Under the pieces are notes generated by a model, which worked only from the letters and a program-made list of their open reading frames with translations, was not told the DNA's origin and did not search any database. Position numbers and translations under genes: made by a program. Positions 17,917-25,056 of a stretch of 64,000 nt of DNA are shown in pieces (the stretch's first letter is position 1; the number at the start of each line of letters is the position of its first letter). The stretch lies in contig NZ_BMVU01000023.1 in the NCBI RefSeq assembly GCF_014650875.1, positions 1 through 64,000 of the forward strand, in the 5' to 3' direction. The stretch comes from Streptomyces minutiscleroticus (lineage in GTDB: Bacteria; Actinomycetota; Actinomycetes; Streptomycetales; Streptomycetaceae).

Positions 17917-18621
17917 ATGCATAGTCCGCACGTGTCCGTGCCTGATGTCTCGGTCATATTGCCCTGCGCCGGATTCGGAACGCGCTTCGGGGCTCCCTAT
18001 GCGAAGGAACTGCACTGTCTGGCCCCTGAAGTCACCGTGCTGGACCGCAGCTTGGAATCCACTGTCGAACTGGTCAAAAGCGGACTCGACGTGCGCGTGG
18101 TCGTCGTATTCGGGACGCACAAGCTGGACACGGTGAGCTATCTCGCGCGTTACGCCGGGACTTTCCAGATGGTCTTCGTCTACCAGGACGAGTCGTACGG
18201 ACCGGGTCTCGACGGAGCGATCCGGTCCGCCTTGCCGATGACGCACGGCCCTGTGGCCCTCGTCCTGCCCGACATCGTCGTCAACGGCACAGGCAGCGCC
18301 GGCAGTCTCCGCGCCGCTCTGGAGCAGATCGGGGTGTCGGGGTGGAGCGTGGTGGCAGCCGAGGAACACGATCCCCTAACGCTGCGGCAGATGGGCGCGC
18401 TGGCCGTGGTTGAGGAGGGCGGCGTCGCGAGGGTCGGGGCGGCCGCCGACAAGCCGGCGGACCCTTCGGGCTTCAACGCGTTCTGGGGCATGGTGGCGGT
18501 GGCCGAGGAGGAGGCGCACCGACTGCCCGACGTGGTGAGCGGGGGAGCGGACAACCCACTGGTCGGCGCGGTGGCCCTCATGGTGGAGGAGATCGTCAAC
18601 TACAACACCGTCACGGGCTGA
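17917..18621 (+). CDS. nucleotidyltransferase-like protein (GT-A fold)
   Basis: 234 residues from ATG at 17917 with AAAGG at 17905-17909. A TTG three bases upstream is a less likely start. The N-terminus shows VILPCAGFGTRFGAPYAKEL, the nucleotide-binding loop (G-x-G-T-R-F then K) of sugar-1-phosphate nucleotidyltransferases and IspD-like enzymes. The motif ALVLPDIVVNG supplies an Asp for metal binding, and FNAFWGMVAV resembles the sugar-binding region. It lacks a C-terminal beta-helix, so it is a single catalytic domain. It would make an NDP-activated sugar or polyol from NTP. It is divergent from the glycosyltransferase gene and could serve it, which is inference from position only. Confidence 0.75.
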   Translation: MHSPHVSVPDVSVILPCAGFGTRFGAPYAKELHCLAPEVTVLDRSLESTVELVKSGLDVRVVVVFGTHKLDTVSYLARYAGTFQMVFVYQDESYGPGLDGAIRSALPMTHGPVALVLPDIVVNGTGSAGSLRAALEQIGVSGWSVVAAEEHDPLTLRQMGALAVVEEGGVARVGAAADKPADPSGFNAFWGMVAVAEEEAHRLPDVVSGGADNPLVGAVALMVEEIVNYNTVTG

Positions 18622-18718
18622 CTCCCCGGACGTCGACCGCTCACGGTGCGGGCGCGAGTGCGAGTGCGAGGGCGTACGGCGGCCCGAGAGGGCGCGCACA
18701 GGCACAGCCGTCCCGTAC

Positions 18719-18748
18719 GCCGTCACCGGGTCGCGGCCCGGTGACGGC
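18719..18748. terminator. hairpin after the nucleotidyltransferase gene
   Basis: GCCGTCACCGGG (18719-18730) pairs perfectly over 12 bp with CCCGGTGACGGC (18737-18748) around a six-base loop, 98 bp past the stop. There is no T tract, as is common in Streptomyces. Part of the arm (GGCCCGGTGACG) recurs at about 18768, so an alternative pairing exists. Confidence 0.65.
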
Positions 18749-18933
18749 CGGGTCGCGGAATTCCGCGGCCCGGTGACGCGCGACGTCCTTGAAATCCCTT
18801 GGTGAAATACCGAACCGCCCCCACCCGGCCCGTCCGGCCCGACCCGTCCCCGGGGGCGAGTCGGGCCGCCACCCGTTCGGGTGACGAGGGCATCAAGTGC
18901 TCGGGCAGGTGCGGTACGGTCGCGGCGAACAAC

Positions 18934-18957
18934 CCCGAATACAGACCCGAATACAGA
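18934..18957. repeat. adjacent 12-bp direct repeat upstream of the winged-helix gene
   Basis: CCCGAATACAGA occurs twice without a gap (18934-18945 and 18946-18957), directly before a structured leader. This would suit a dimeric regulator binding on one face of the helix. No regulator is identified. The remainder of 18622-18933 holds the terminator above and no gene. Confidence 0.6.
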
Positions 18958-18959
18958 AC

Positions 18960-19020
18960 GGCCCCCGGCGGGACTGCAATCCCGACGAGGGCCTGACCAA
19001 CTAGGAAGTAAGCCCCTTCC
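18960..19020 (+). promoter_or_regulatory. structured leader that may control the winged-helix gene
   Basis: An outer GGCCC/GGGCC stem (18960-18964 with 18989-18993) encloses CGGGA-CTGCAA-TCCCG (18969-18984). A second hairpin, GGAAG-N7-CTTCC (19004-19020), contains the only Shine-Dalgarno-like AGGAAG (19003-19008) and ends two bases before the ATG at 19023. The ribosome site can therefore be masked by pairing. From memory a similar GGGACTGCAATCCC...CTAGGAAGTAAG leader precedes related Streptomyces genes, which I could not check. Confidence 0.45.
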
Positions 19021-19022
19021 CA

Positions 19023-20012
19023 ATGGCTGACCCGCAGTCTAACGCGGCCCCGCCCGCGTACCCGTCTCCCGCGCCTCCGCTCCCCGCCGACGCGCCCCGT
19101 GCCGGAGTCCTCCACGTACGCCACCGCCACACCGAGCGGTACACCGTGGTCGGCAACCACCTCGCCCAGCACCCCCGCCTGTCCGCCGTGGCGATCGGCC
19201 TCGGCGTCCACATCCAGTCCCTCCCGGACGGCGCCTCCGTCGGCGTCAAGGCACTCGCCCTGCGCTTCACGGAGGGCGAGACGACCATCGCCCGAGCCCT
19301 GAACGAACTGGTGGCGGCCGGGTACCTGGTACGCCGCCGGGTCCGGCTGGCGGGCGGCCGCATCGCGACCCGCACGTTCTTCCACGAACAGCCCGGCGCT
19401 CCGGTACCGGTTGCGGCCGTGCCCGCGTCCGTGCCCGCGCCAGTGCCCGTACGGGTCGACGCATCGGCGGCTTCGACGGCGGCGGTGGCGCCGGCGCGGT
19501 CCGCGGCTCGGGAGGCGCCACGCCCTGCGGCCCCGCCGCCCGTGTCCGGTACCGCCGCAGTGGCTCTCGCACGCGCGTGTCCTCCCGTTCCCGAGCAGGA
19601 GCCCGTGCCGTCGGGACCCGCGGCCGACCTACTGGCCAGGCTCCGCCTCGCCGACTCCCGGCTCCTCCTCCCGGTCCGGGACGTCCGGCGTCTCGTTCCG
19701 GCCGTCGACATGTGGCTCGCCCGCTCGGCCACCGCTGACCAGGTCACCCGTACCCTCACGGCGGGCCTGCCGCCCGACCCGGTGCCCATTCACCACCCGG
19801 CCCGCTTCCTCGAACACCGCCTCTCGACCCTCCTGCCGCCCCCGCTGCCCGCGACACCGTCCGAGGAGCCGCCGGTGGAACGCGCGGCCTCGCTGGTCAA
19901 CTGCGACGGCTGCGACCGCGCGTTCCGGACGCGTGATCCACGGGTCCGGTGCGCGGACTGCCGTGCGGAGCAGGACTGTCAGGGACGGGAGGAAGGGAGC
20001 CCGTCGTGGTGA
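19023..20012 (+). CDS. winged-helix DNA-binding protein with C-terminal zinc-ribbon-like motif
   Basis: 329 residues. After a Pro/Ala-rich lead, about 30-115 contains YTVVGNHLAQHPRLSAVAIG, LALRFTEGETTIARALNEL and AAGYLVRRRVRLAGGRIATR. This is a helix-turn-helix plus wing as in GntR-like or replication-initiator-like domains common in Streptomyces plasmids and chromosomes. A long Ala/Pro/Val-rich linker follows, then a helical part with HPARFLEHRL. The C-terminus carries CDGC and CADC pairs (about 293-314) able to bind one zinc. Those Cys pairs suggest nucleic-acid or redox sensing. The start is ATG at 19023 and translation may be controlled by the leader hairpin. The target genes are unknown. 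Confidence 0.75.
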   Translation: MADPQSNAAPPAYPSPAPPLPADAPRAGVLHVRHRHTERYTVVGNHLAQHPRLSAVAIGLGVHIQSLPDGASVGVKALALRFTEGETTIARALNELVAAGYLVRRRVRLAGGRIATRTFFHEQPGAPVPVAAVPASVPAPVPVRVDASAASTAAVAPARSAAREAPRPAAPPPVSGTAAVALARACPPVPEQEPVPSGPAADLLARLRLADSRLLLPVRDVRRLVPAVDMWLARSATADQVTRTLTAGLPPDPVPIHHPARFLEHRLSTLLPPPLPATPSEEPPVERAASLVNCDGCDRAFRTRDPRVRCADCRAEQDCQGREEGSPSW

Positions 20013-20129
20013 CAGCGGCCCGCCCTCCGCTCCGGGAGGACAGGCCGCAGGTCGGCACACCGGTCGCCGGACGGTTCGTCGGACGCCATGTCGGACGGCT
20101 CGTCAGGCGGTGGTTCGTCGGACGCCTTG

Positions 20130-20591
20130 TCAGGCGTTGGCGAAGCGCTTGAACGCCGCCCGGGTGCCGGAGCCGGCGATGCCGTCGATCGCCCCGGTGT
20201 AGCCGTAGCTGTCCTTCAGCAGACGCTGCAGCGCCTTGATCGTGTTGGGGCCGGGGTCGCCGTCGATCGCGCCCGTGTAGCCCCAGTACTGCGCGAGGCA
20301 GCGCTGGAAGGCCTTCCAGCTGTTGGTGCCCAGCTGTCCGTCGATCGCCCCGGTGTAGCCCCAGTAGTCCGCGAGGAACCGCTGGACGTTCTTGGCCTCG
20401 GCGCTGGTCAGACCGAAGTTCTCCGTCGCCAGCACGGCGGCGGGCCGTGCGGCGGGCTGCGCGTTCACCGCCGGCTGCGGGGCCGGCGCGGTCGCCGCGT
20501 AACCGGGGCTCGCGGCCGCCAGGCCTCCGGCGGCGATGCCGGCGGTCGCGACGAGGCCGATGACGGCCCTGCCCAAAGCGTTCGGTCGCAT
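20130..20591 (-). CDS. secreted protein with three YWGYTGAIDG peptidoglycan-binding-like repeats
   Basis: 153 residues from ATG at 20591, with AGAGGAAG just upstream. A longer frame exists but starts in low-quality Arg/Pro-rich sequence. The N-terminus MRPNALGRAVIGLVATAGIA with GGLAAASPGYA is a Sec signal peptide, with cleavage likely after GYA. The mature part has an Ala/Pro spacer and then three units of about 30 residues: ADYWGYTGAIDGQLGTNSWK, AQYWGYTGAIDGDPGPNTIK and KDSYGYTGAIDGIAGSGTR. Each resembles a short peptidoglycan-binding (PGBD-1) motif. No catalytic domain is present, so it may be a cell-wall or extracellular binding protein. It is divergent from two genes for membrane HTH proteins, one with its own peptidoglycan-binding domain. 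Confidence 0.85.
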   Translation of the reverse strand: MRPNALGRAVIGLVATAGIAAGGLAAASPGYAATAPAPQPAVNAQPAARPAAVLATENFGLTSAEAKNVQRFLADYWGYTGAIDGQLGTNSWKAFQRCLAQYWGYTGAIDGDPGPNTIKALQRLLKDSYGYTGAIDGIAGSGTRAAFKRFANA

Positions 20592-20851
20592 GTCTTCCTC
20601 TTCCGTCGTGGGTCGGCACCCGGCCCGTCCGGCGAGCAGGTGGCGGGACAACGGTGCGGGACGCCCGGGCGGCGCGGCCACGGCTGCGGAGGAAGTGACG
20701 GCTTTGCGGGACGGCGAGGCGCTGAGCTGGAGAGGTCGTGTCCCTCGGGACGGTTTTGCGGGACGGCTGTGGAACATGTGGTGAGGCTCATGCAGAATGC
20801 GCAGCAGTTGGGGAGGCGCCGGACACGGTCATGACCGGACCTGGGGGGAAC

Positions 20852-21688
20852 ATGCCGCGTTGGAACGCGCTGTCCGATGAACTGGATCCGTCCTTACGGG
20901 AGTTGGTGACGCGGTTACGCCGGCTGAAGGACCGCAGCGAGTTGAGCATGCGGCAGTTGGCGGCCAGGACGGGATACAGCGTGACGTCCTGGGAGCGGTA
21001 TCTGGGCGGCAGGTCGCTGCCGCCCGGGCGGGCCGTGGAGGCGCTGGCCCGGATCGGGGGCGCCGACCCGGTCGGGCTGCTGGCGTTGCACGAGGTCGCC
21101 GCCGAGGCCTGGGCCGCCCGTCGCGCGAAGGGGCCCGCACCGGCGCGGCTCTCGGCGGGGGAGCGGACCGGACCGGCCGCGGAACGGGAGCCTGCCGGAC
21201 CGGCTGCCCCGGCGGAGCCGCCCGCTCCGGTGGTGACGGCAACGGCTGCGGACGCACCGTCCACCGGCCGGGCGTTGCACGTGGCGCTGGTCGCGGGGGC
21301 GGTGGCCCTGGTGCTGGCCCTCTCCGCGGTGTTCCTGCTCGTGCTGCGGTTCCATCCGGACAGTGGCGCGACGGCCGCCACCGCCCCCTTGCCCTCCGCC
21401 GCCGAGTCCTCGTCCCCTCCCGCGTACACCTGCCGTATCGAGCGGACCGAAGGTCTGTGGACCGCCGGCATCAACTCCACCAGGGACACCGAGGTCTCCT
21501 ACGGCGACGTCGGACCGGACGTCGCCGAGGCGCAGTGCCTGTTGCGCCGGGCGGGCATCTCGCCGGGCGGCATCGACGGCATGTTCGGGCCGCTGACGCT
21601 GCGCGCGGTCAAGGACATGCAGAAGAAGTCGGGGCTGGTCGTCGACGGCATGGTCGGACCGCGCACCTGGAAGGCCCTGCGCGGATGA
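20852..21688 (+). CDS. membrane-anchored HTH protein with extracytoplasmic peptidoglycan-binding domain
   Basis: 278 residues from ATG at 20852 (MPRWNALSDELDPSLRELV), just after GGGGGGAA. An in-frame ATG at 20831 is possible but related proteins as I recall start MPRWKALP. An Xre-type helix-turn-helix lies at about 20-75 (LSMRQLAARTGYSVTSWERY). It is followed by an Ala/Pro linker, one transmembrane helix at about 140-166 and a C-terminal PG-binding domain at about 221-277 (DVAEAQCLLRRAGI, GIDGMFGPLT, VDGMVGPRTWKAL). A cytoplasmic DNA-binding head joined to a wall-facing sensor suggests a one-component signal protein for cell-wall state. The next gene overlaps by ATGA and has the same architecture. 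Confidence 0.85.
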   Translation: MPRWNALSDELDPSLRELVTRLRRLKDRSELSMRQLAARTGYSVTSWERYLGGRSLPPGRAVEALARIGGADPVGLLALHEVAAEAWAARRAKGPAPARLSAGERTGPAAEREPAGPAAPAEPPAPVVTATAADAPSTGRALHVALVAGAVALVLALSAVFLLVLRFHPDSGATAATAPLPSAAESSSPPAYTCRIERTEGLWTAGINSTRDTEVSYGDVGPDVAEAQCLLRRAGISPGGIDGMFGPLTLRAVKDMQKKSGLVVDGMVGPRTWKALRG

Positions 21689-22710
21689 CGCGCCAGGCGT
21701 CGTCGCCGTCGCCGGAGAGCGCCCGACTGGTCCTCCTGCTGCGGCAGTTGAGGGAACGCACCGGTCTGAGCCTGGCGGGCCTCGCCGAGGCGACCACGTT
21801 CAGCAAGTCGTCGTGGGAGCGCTACCTCAACGGCAGGATTCTGCCGCCGCGCGGGGCCGTGAAGGAGCTGTGCCGCCTCGCCGGTGAGCCGGACGGGCGC
21901 TGTCTCGCGCTGTGGGAGATCGCGCGGGCGGAGTGGGGCGGGCGGGCGAAGGAGGCGACGCGTGCGCCGTCCGCCGGTGCCGGGGCGTCGGCCCCCGCCC
22001 CGGCACCGGTCCCCGCCCGGCGGCCGGGTCCGGCGGCGGTCGTCCCGGAGCCGGAGCCGGAGGCGGGCAGGGGTGCGCCGGCCGGTGACCCGGTCGCGGC
22101 GCCCGTGCCCACGCAGGCCCCGGCAGCGGCCGGGAACACCCGCGTCGGTCACCGCCGGACCGCGGTCGTGGCGGTCCTCGCGTCGGTGTGTGCCGCGCTG
22201 CTGGGGGCCGTCGTGCTGACCCTGCTCCTCCTCCCGCACCGGAGCGGTGCCGAGCGGCCCGTCGGTACCCTGCCCGCCTCCGGCTCCGGCACCGGCTCCG
22301 GCTCCGGACCGTTCTGTCGCGAAGCGGCCTGCCGGGGCAAGGACCCGCTGGTCATGAGGTGCGCCGCCGACCCGGACACCCTGGTCGAGCACCGCACCGC
22401 CGGCGGCGCCTCGGTCCAGATCCGGTACAGCGACACGTGCGGGAGCAGCTGGGCGCGCATGTGGGGCGCCCGGATCGGCGACCGGATCGAAGTGAGGGTC
22501 GACGGACCGGACGGACCCGTCCGCGACGCCCGGGTCGGCAACCGCCGTGAGGCGGACACCTACGTGCACACCCTCATGGGCGTGACGCCTCCCGGAGCAC
22601 TCGTCCAGGGGTGCTTCCTGCCCGCGGGGAGAGGCGAGAAGGAGTGCTTCGAGGCCAGGTCCGTGCTCAGGCATCCGGGCATGGCGGCTCCCGTACCGGG
22701 CACTCCGTAG
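21685..22710 (+). CDS. membrane-anchored HTH protein with DUF2690-like domain
   Basis: 341 residues from ATG at 21685, overlapping the previous stop as ATGA. An Xre-type HTH at about 15-70 (LSLAGLAEATTFSKSSWERYLNG written in part: LAEATTFSKSSWERYL) is followed by a Pro/Ala linker and a transmembrane helix at about 160-184. The outer part at about 209-320 contains CREAACRGKDPLVMRCA, SVQIRYSDTCGSSWARMWG and IGDRIEVRVDG, matching the DUF2690 pattern with paired Cys that may form disulfides. It is probably the partner of the upstream protein, sharing promoter and translation. Ligand and target genes are unknown. Confidence 0.82.
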   Translation: MTRQASSPSPESARLVLLLRQLRERTGLSLAGLAEATTFSKSSWERYLNGRILPPRGAVKELCRLAGEPDGRCLALWEIARAEWGGRAKEATRAPSAGAGASAPAPAPVPARRPGPAAVVPEPEPEAGRGAPAGDPVAAPVPTQAPAAAGNTRVGHRRTAVVAVLASVCAALLGAVVLTLLLLPHRSGAERPVGTLPASGSGTGSGSGPFCREAACRGKDPLVMRCAADPDTLVEHRTAGGASVQIRYSDTCGSSWARMWGARIGDRIEVRVDGPDGPVRDARVGNRREADTYVHTLMGVTPPGALVQGCFLPAGRGEKECFEARSVLRHPGMAAPVPGTP

Positions 22711-22765
22711 AAGATCCGTGCCGGACGACGGCGCGGACGGGGTGCACAGGAGCGGAGGAGCGTCC

Positions 22766-23161
22766 GTGGACTGGCTGTTCATCGTGAAACCTGCCGACAC
22801 CGCTCCGGGCGGTGGTTCCTCCGCCAAGGACCGCATGCTGGAGGAGGCCGAGACCGCGCCCCGCCGGGAGTGGTGCCTGTCCCGGTGGCGGCGCATGGCG
22901 CCCGGCGACCGTCTGTGGGTCTACTTCGCCGCGCCGGTGCGGGAGATCGCGGCGGTGGCCGAGATCGAGGACGAGCCGTACGAGGTGACCGGCAGTCCCC
23001 GCCAGCCGTGGCGGGTCACGGCGACCCTGGACCGGGACGCGACCCGCCGGCTGCACCTCGACCCCGTCCCGCTCCACGCCCTGTCCAACCGGCACCCGCA
23101 GGGGGTCACCCGGGTGAAGGACAGCGACCTGGGACTGCTGCTGGACCACGCGGGCCTGTGA
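22766..23161 (+). CDS. small PUA/EVE-like protein
   Basis: 131 residues. GTG at 22766 is chosen because GGAGGAG at 22754-22760 sits five bases upstream and the protein then begins VDWLFIVKPADTAPGGG. An alternative GTG at 22718 has no such site. The block MAPGDRLWVYFAAPVREIAA followed by VAEIEDEPYEV resembles the beta core of PUA/EVE domains, which bind modified bases in RNA or DNA. The C-terminal HALSNRHPQGVTRVKDSDLG completes a compact fold. The family call is tentative and based on pattern only. It follows the DUF2690 gene by 55 bases on the same strand. The next 260 bases to the terminator hold no gene I can support. Confidence 0.55.
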   Translation: MDWLFIVKPADTAPGGGSSAKDRMLEEAETAPRREWCLSRWRRMAPGDRLWVYFAAPVREIAAVAEIEDEPYEVTGSPRQPWRVTATLDRDATRRLHLDPVPLHALSNRHPQGVTRVKDSDLGLLLDHAGL

Positions 23162-23421
23162 CGGGCCGACGACCCGGGCACGTCGAGCCCGTGACCTGCG
23201 ACGACTGGCACGTGATCAAACGGGGACGGTACATGAGGACGGCTCTGAGCGTGAGAACCGCCGCCCATGGCACCACGCGTCCCTTCCCCGCCGCAGGCGT
23301 GGGCCCCGGCCGATGATCCGAGGTGGCCACGGATCCGGACGCCGTCCGTGCCCTGCCGGGACCTCGCGCGGCCTCTGCTCCCTTTCCGGCGCGACGCGTG
23401 CGGTCCGTGTCCGGTCCGGGG

Positions 23422-23460
23422 CCCGGACGGGGCGGCTGCTCCGGCTCCGCCCCGTCCGGG
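23422..23460. terminator. 14-bp perfect stem at the end of the giant-protein operon
   Basis: CCCGGACGGGGCGG (23422-23435) pairs without mismatch with CCGCCCCGTCCGGG (23447-23460) around an 11-base loop. It ends one base before the minus-strand stop codon at 23462-23464 and should terminate the 40-kb operon and possibly transcription from the left. Confidence 0.75.
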
Positions 23461-23461
23461 G

Positions 23462-24382
23462 TCACCCCCGGGCCGGGCCTGGGCCGGTGCCTCCCTCGTC
23501 CGTCGCCCCGTCCGCCCCGTCCGTGCCGTCCGTGCCGTCCGTGCCGTCCGTGCCGTCCGTGCCGTCCGTGCCGTCCACAGCGTCCGCGCCGGCGTCCGGG
23601 AACAGGTCGGGCAGCGCGCGGGCCGACTCCAGGTCGCGCAGGTCACCGAGGTCGGCGGGCCGGAGTCCGGTGCCGGGGCCGGGGCCGGTTCCGGCGTCCG
23701 GATCCTCGTGGCGCCGGACGGCGGCCAGGCCCGCGCGCAGGGCGTCGGCACTCAGGAGCTGGCCCACCGGGGCGGAGGAACTGAGGAACAGCACCTCCCG
23801 GTCCTCGGGGAGCCTCTCGAGGAGGGCGGGCACCGCCATCAGCTCGTGCGGCGGCAGTCGCTCCTGGTCCAGCTCGGGAGCGGTGGAGAAGACCGGGACG
23901 GCGGGTGTGCCGTCGGGCGCCTCCGTCACCGCCAGGGCGCCGTCGGCGTCGACGCAGACCGCCAGCTCGGCGTCGGCGAGGGCCAGCGCGAGCAGCTCCT
24001 CGGAGTCGTAGCCGGTGGCGACCAGGCGCACCGCGGCGTCCGCCGGGCTGACCGGCGGGTCCCAGCCGTAGGCGTCGGGCGAGGGCCGGTAGTGGGGGTT
24101 CTCCTCCCACTCGACGATCTCGCCGCGGGCGTCGCTGCGCCAGCGTCCCAGCATCGCCCAGACCGGCGGCACCTCGCCGGCGGCGCCGTCCCAGTGCCGG
24201 TCGATCACCGAGAGCCAGTGGTCGGGGGCGAGCCGGGCGGCCGCCACGTACTCCTCCGGGGGCTCACGGAAGCCGGGGTGGCCGCGCGGGACGACGGCCG
24301 GGGTGGCCTCGGCCGGGGCGTCGGAGCGGTCCGGGGTGCCGGGGGTCTCCGGAGCGCCGGAGCTGTCCGGGGACGGTGTCAT
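23462..24382 (-). CDS. SseB-like type VII secretion-associated protein, paralog 1
   Basis: 306 residues from ATG at 24382, which overlaps the stop of the upstream paralog as ATGA. The core (about 45-240) has ARLAPDHWLSVIDRHWDGA, VWAMLGRWRSDARGEIVEW, YRPSPDAYGWDPP, ATGYDSEELLALALADAELA and GTPAVPVF. It aligns block for block with its upstream neighbour. Proteins of this form are annotated in Streptomyces as type VII secretion system-associated and have SseB-like halves. It is distinguished by a C-terminal tail with six GTD units from a 9-bp repeat. Position right after the giant effector suggests a dedicated chaperone, secretion adaptor or immunity role, which is inference. Confidence 0.8.
   Translation of the reverse strand: MTPSPDSSGAPETPGTPDRSDAPAEATPAVVPRGHPGFREPPEEYVAAARLAPDHWLSVIDRHWDGAAGEVPPVWAMLGRWRSDARGEIVEWEENPHYRPSPDAYGWDPPVSPADAAVRLVATGYDSEELLALALADAELAVCVDADGALAVTEAPDGTPAVPVFSTAPELDQERLPPHELMAVPALLERLPEDREVLFLSSSAPVGQLLSADALRAGLAAVRRHEDPDAGTGPGPGTGLRPADLGDLRDLESARALPDLFPDAGADAVDGTDGTDGTDGTDGTDGTDGADGATDEGGTGPGPARG
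23519..23572. repeat. 9-bp x6 microsatellite in the SseB-like gene
   Basis: Six perfect GTCCGTGCC units encode six consecutive GTD tripeptides (minus strand) near the C-terminus. A slipped copy would change length in frame, so the tail is probably variable between strains. Confidence 0.9.
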
Positions 24383-25056
24383 GCCAGGTCACCACCCTCG
24401 GCGGGGCCGTAGGCGCCCGCGTCCCCCGGGGCCGTGCCCTCTGCGGGCCCGGTCTCCTGCGCCGCGCGGCGCAGCGCGGCCGCGTCGACCGTCATGCTGA
24501 CCGGTCCCGAGGGGTTGAGGTACAGCGTGTGGCCCTCCGGGAGCCGGTCCAGGACGTCCAGCGCGGGCAGCAGTTCGTAGCCGAAGCGGCCGGCGGCGTG
24601 GAGGTGGACGGGCGAGGTGAAGACCGGGACCACCGGCTCGCCGTCCGGGGAGACGGCCGACAGGGGCGTCCCACCGGGGCCGAGGAGCATCGCGACCTCG
24701 GCGGCGGCCAGCGTGCGCGGCACCGCGTCGCCGGGGCCGTAGCCGGTGGCGGCGAGCTGCACCGCCTCGTCGACGGGGTCGGTGGGAGCGGGCCAGTCCA
24801 GCGCCTGCGGGGAGGGGCGGTACTCCTCGTTGGGCCGCCACTCCGCGATCTCGCCGTCCGGGCCGGAGCGCCACTGGCCGACCACCGCCCAGTTCGGCGG
24901 CTCTCCCGTGCCGGTCCACGTCGGGTCCACCATGCCCAGCCAGTGGTCGGGGGCGAGCCGGGCCGCCTCCCTCAGCTCCTCCGGGACCGGTGGCGCGGTG
25001 TCCTCACCGGGACCGGGCCCGGCCCCGGTGGCGTCGGCTGCTGCGGTGTCGTTCAT
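24379..25056 (-). CDS. SseB-like type VII secretion-associated protein, paralog 2
   Basis: 225 residues. ATG at 25056 overlaps the stop of the giant gene (TGA at 25055-25053) as ATGA, and GAGGAA lies just upstream. The sequence has LREAARLAPDHWLGMVDPTW, NWAVVGQWRSGPDGEIAEW, EYRPSPQALDWPAP, ATGYGPGDAV, EPVVPVFTSPVHL and LPEGHTLYLNPSGPVSMTV, the standard blocks of the Streptomyces type VII-associated SseB-like family. It is soluble with no signal peptide. Tight coupling to the giant gene implies co-translation and a shared task. Pairs of such genes commonly follow large T7SS-linked proteins, as I recall. Confidence 0.82.
   Translation of the reverse strand: MNDTAAADATGAGPGPGEDTAPPVPEELREAARLAPDHWLGMVDPTWTGTGEPPNWAVVGQWRSGPDGEIAEWRPNEEYRPSPQALDWPAPTDPVDEAVQLAATGYGPGDAVPRTLAAAEVAMLLGPGGTPLSAVSPDGEPVVPVFTSPVHLHAAGRFGYELLPALDVLDRLPEGHTLYLNPSGPVSMTVDAAALRRAAQETGPAEGTAPGDAGAYGPAEGGDLA

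Noticed and set aside
22718..22765. GTG at 22718 as start of the PUA/EVE-like gene
   Set aside because: No ribosome site precedes it, and the extra residues are not part of the fold. GTG at 22766 has GGAGGAG at good distance.
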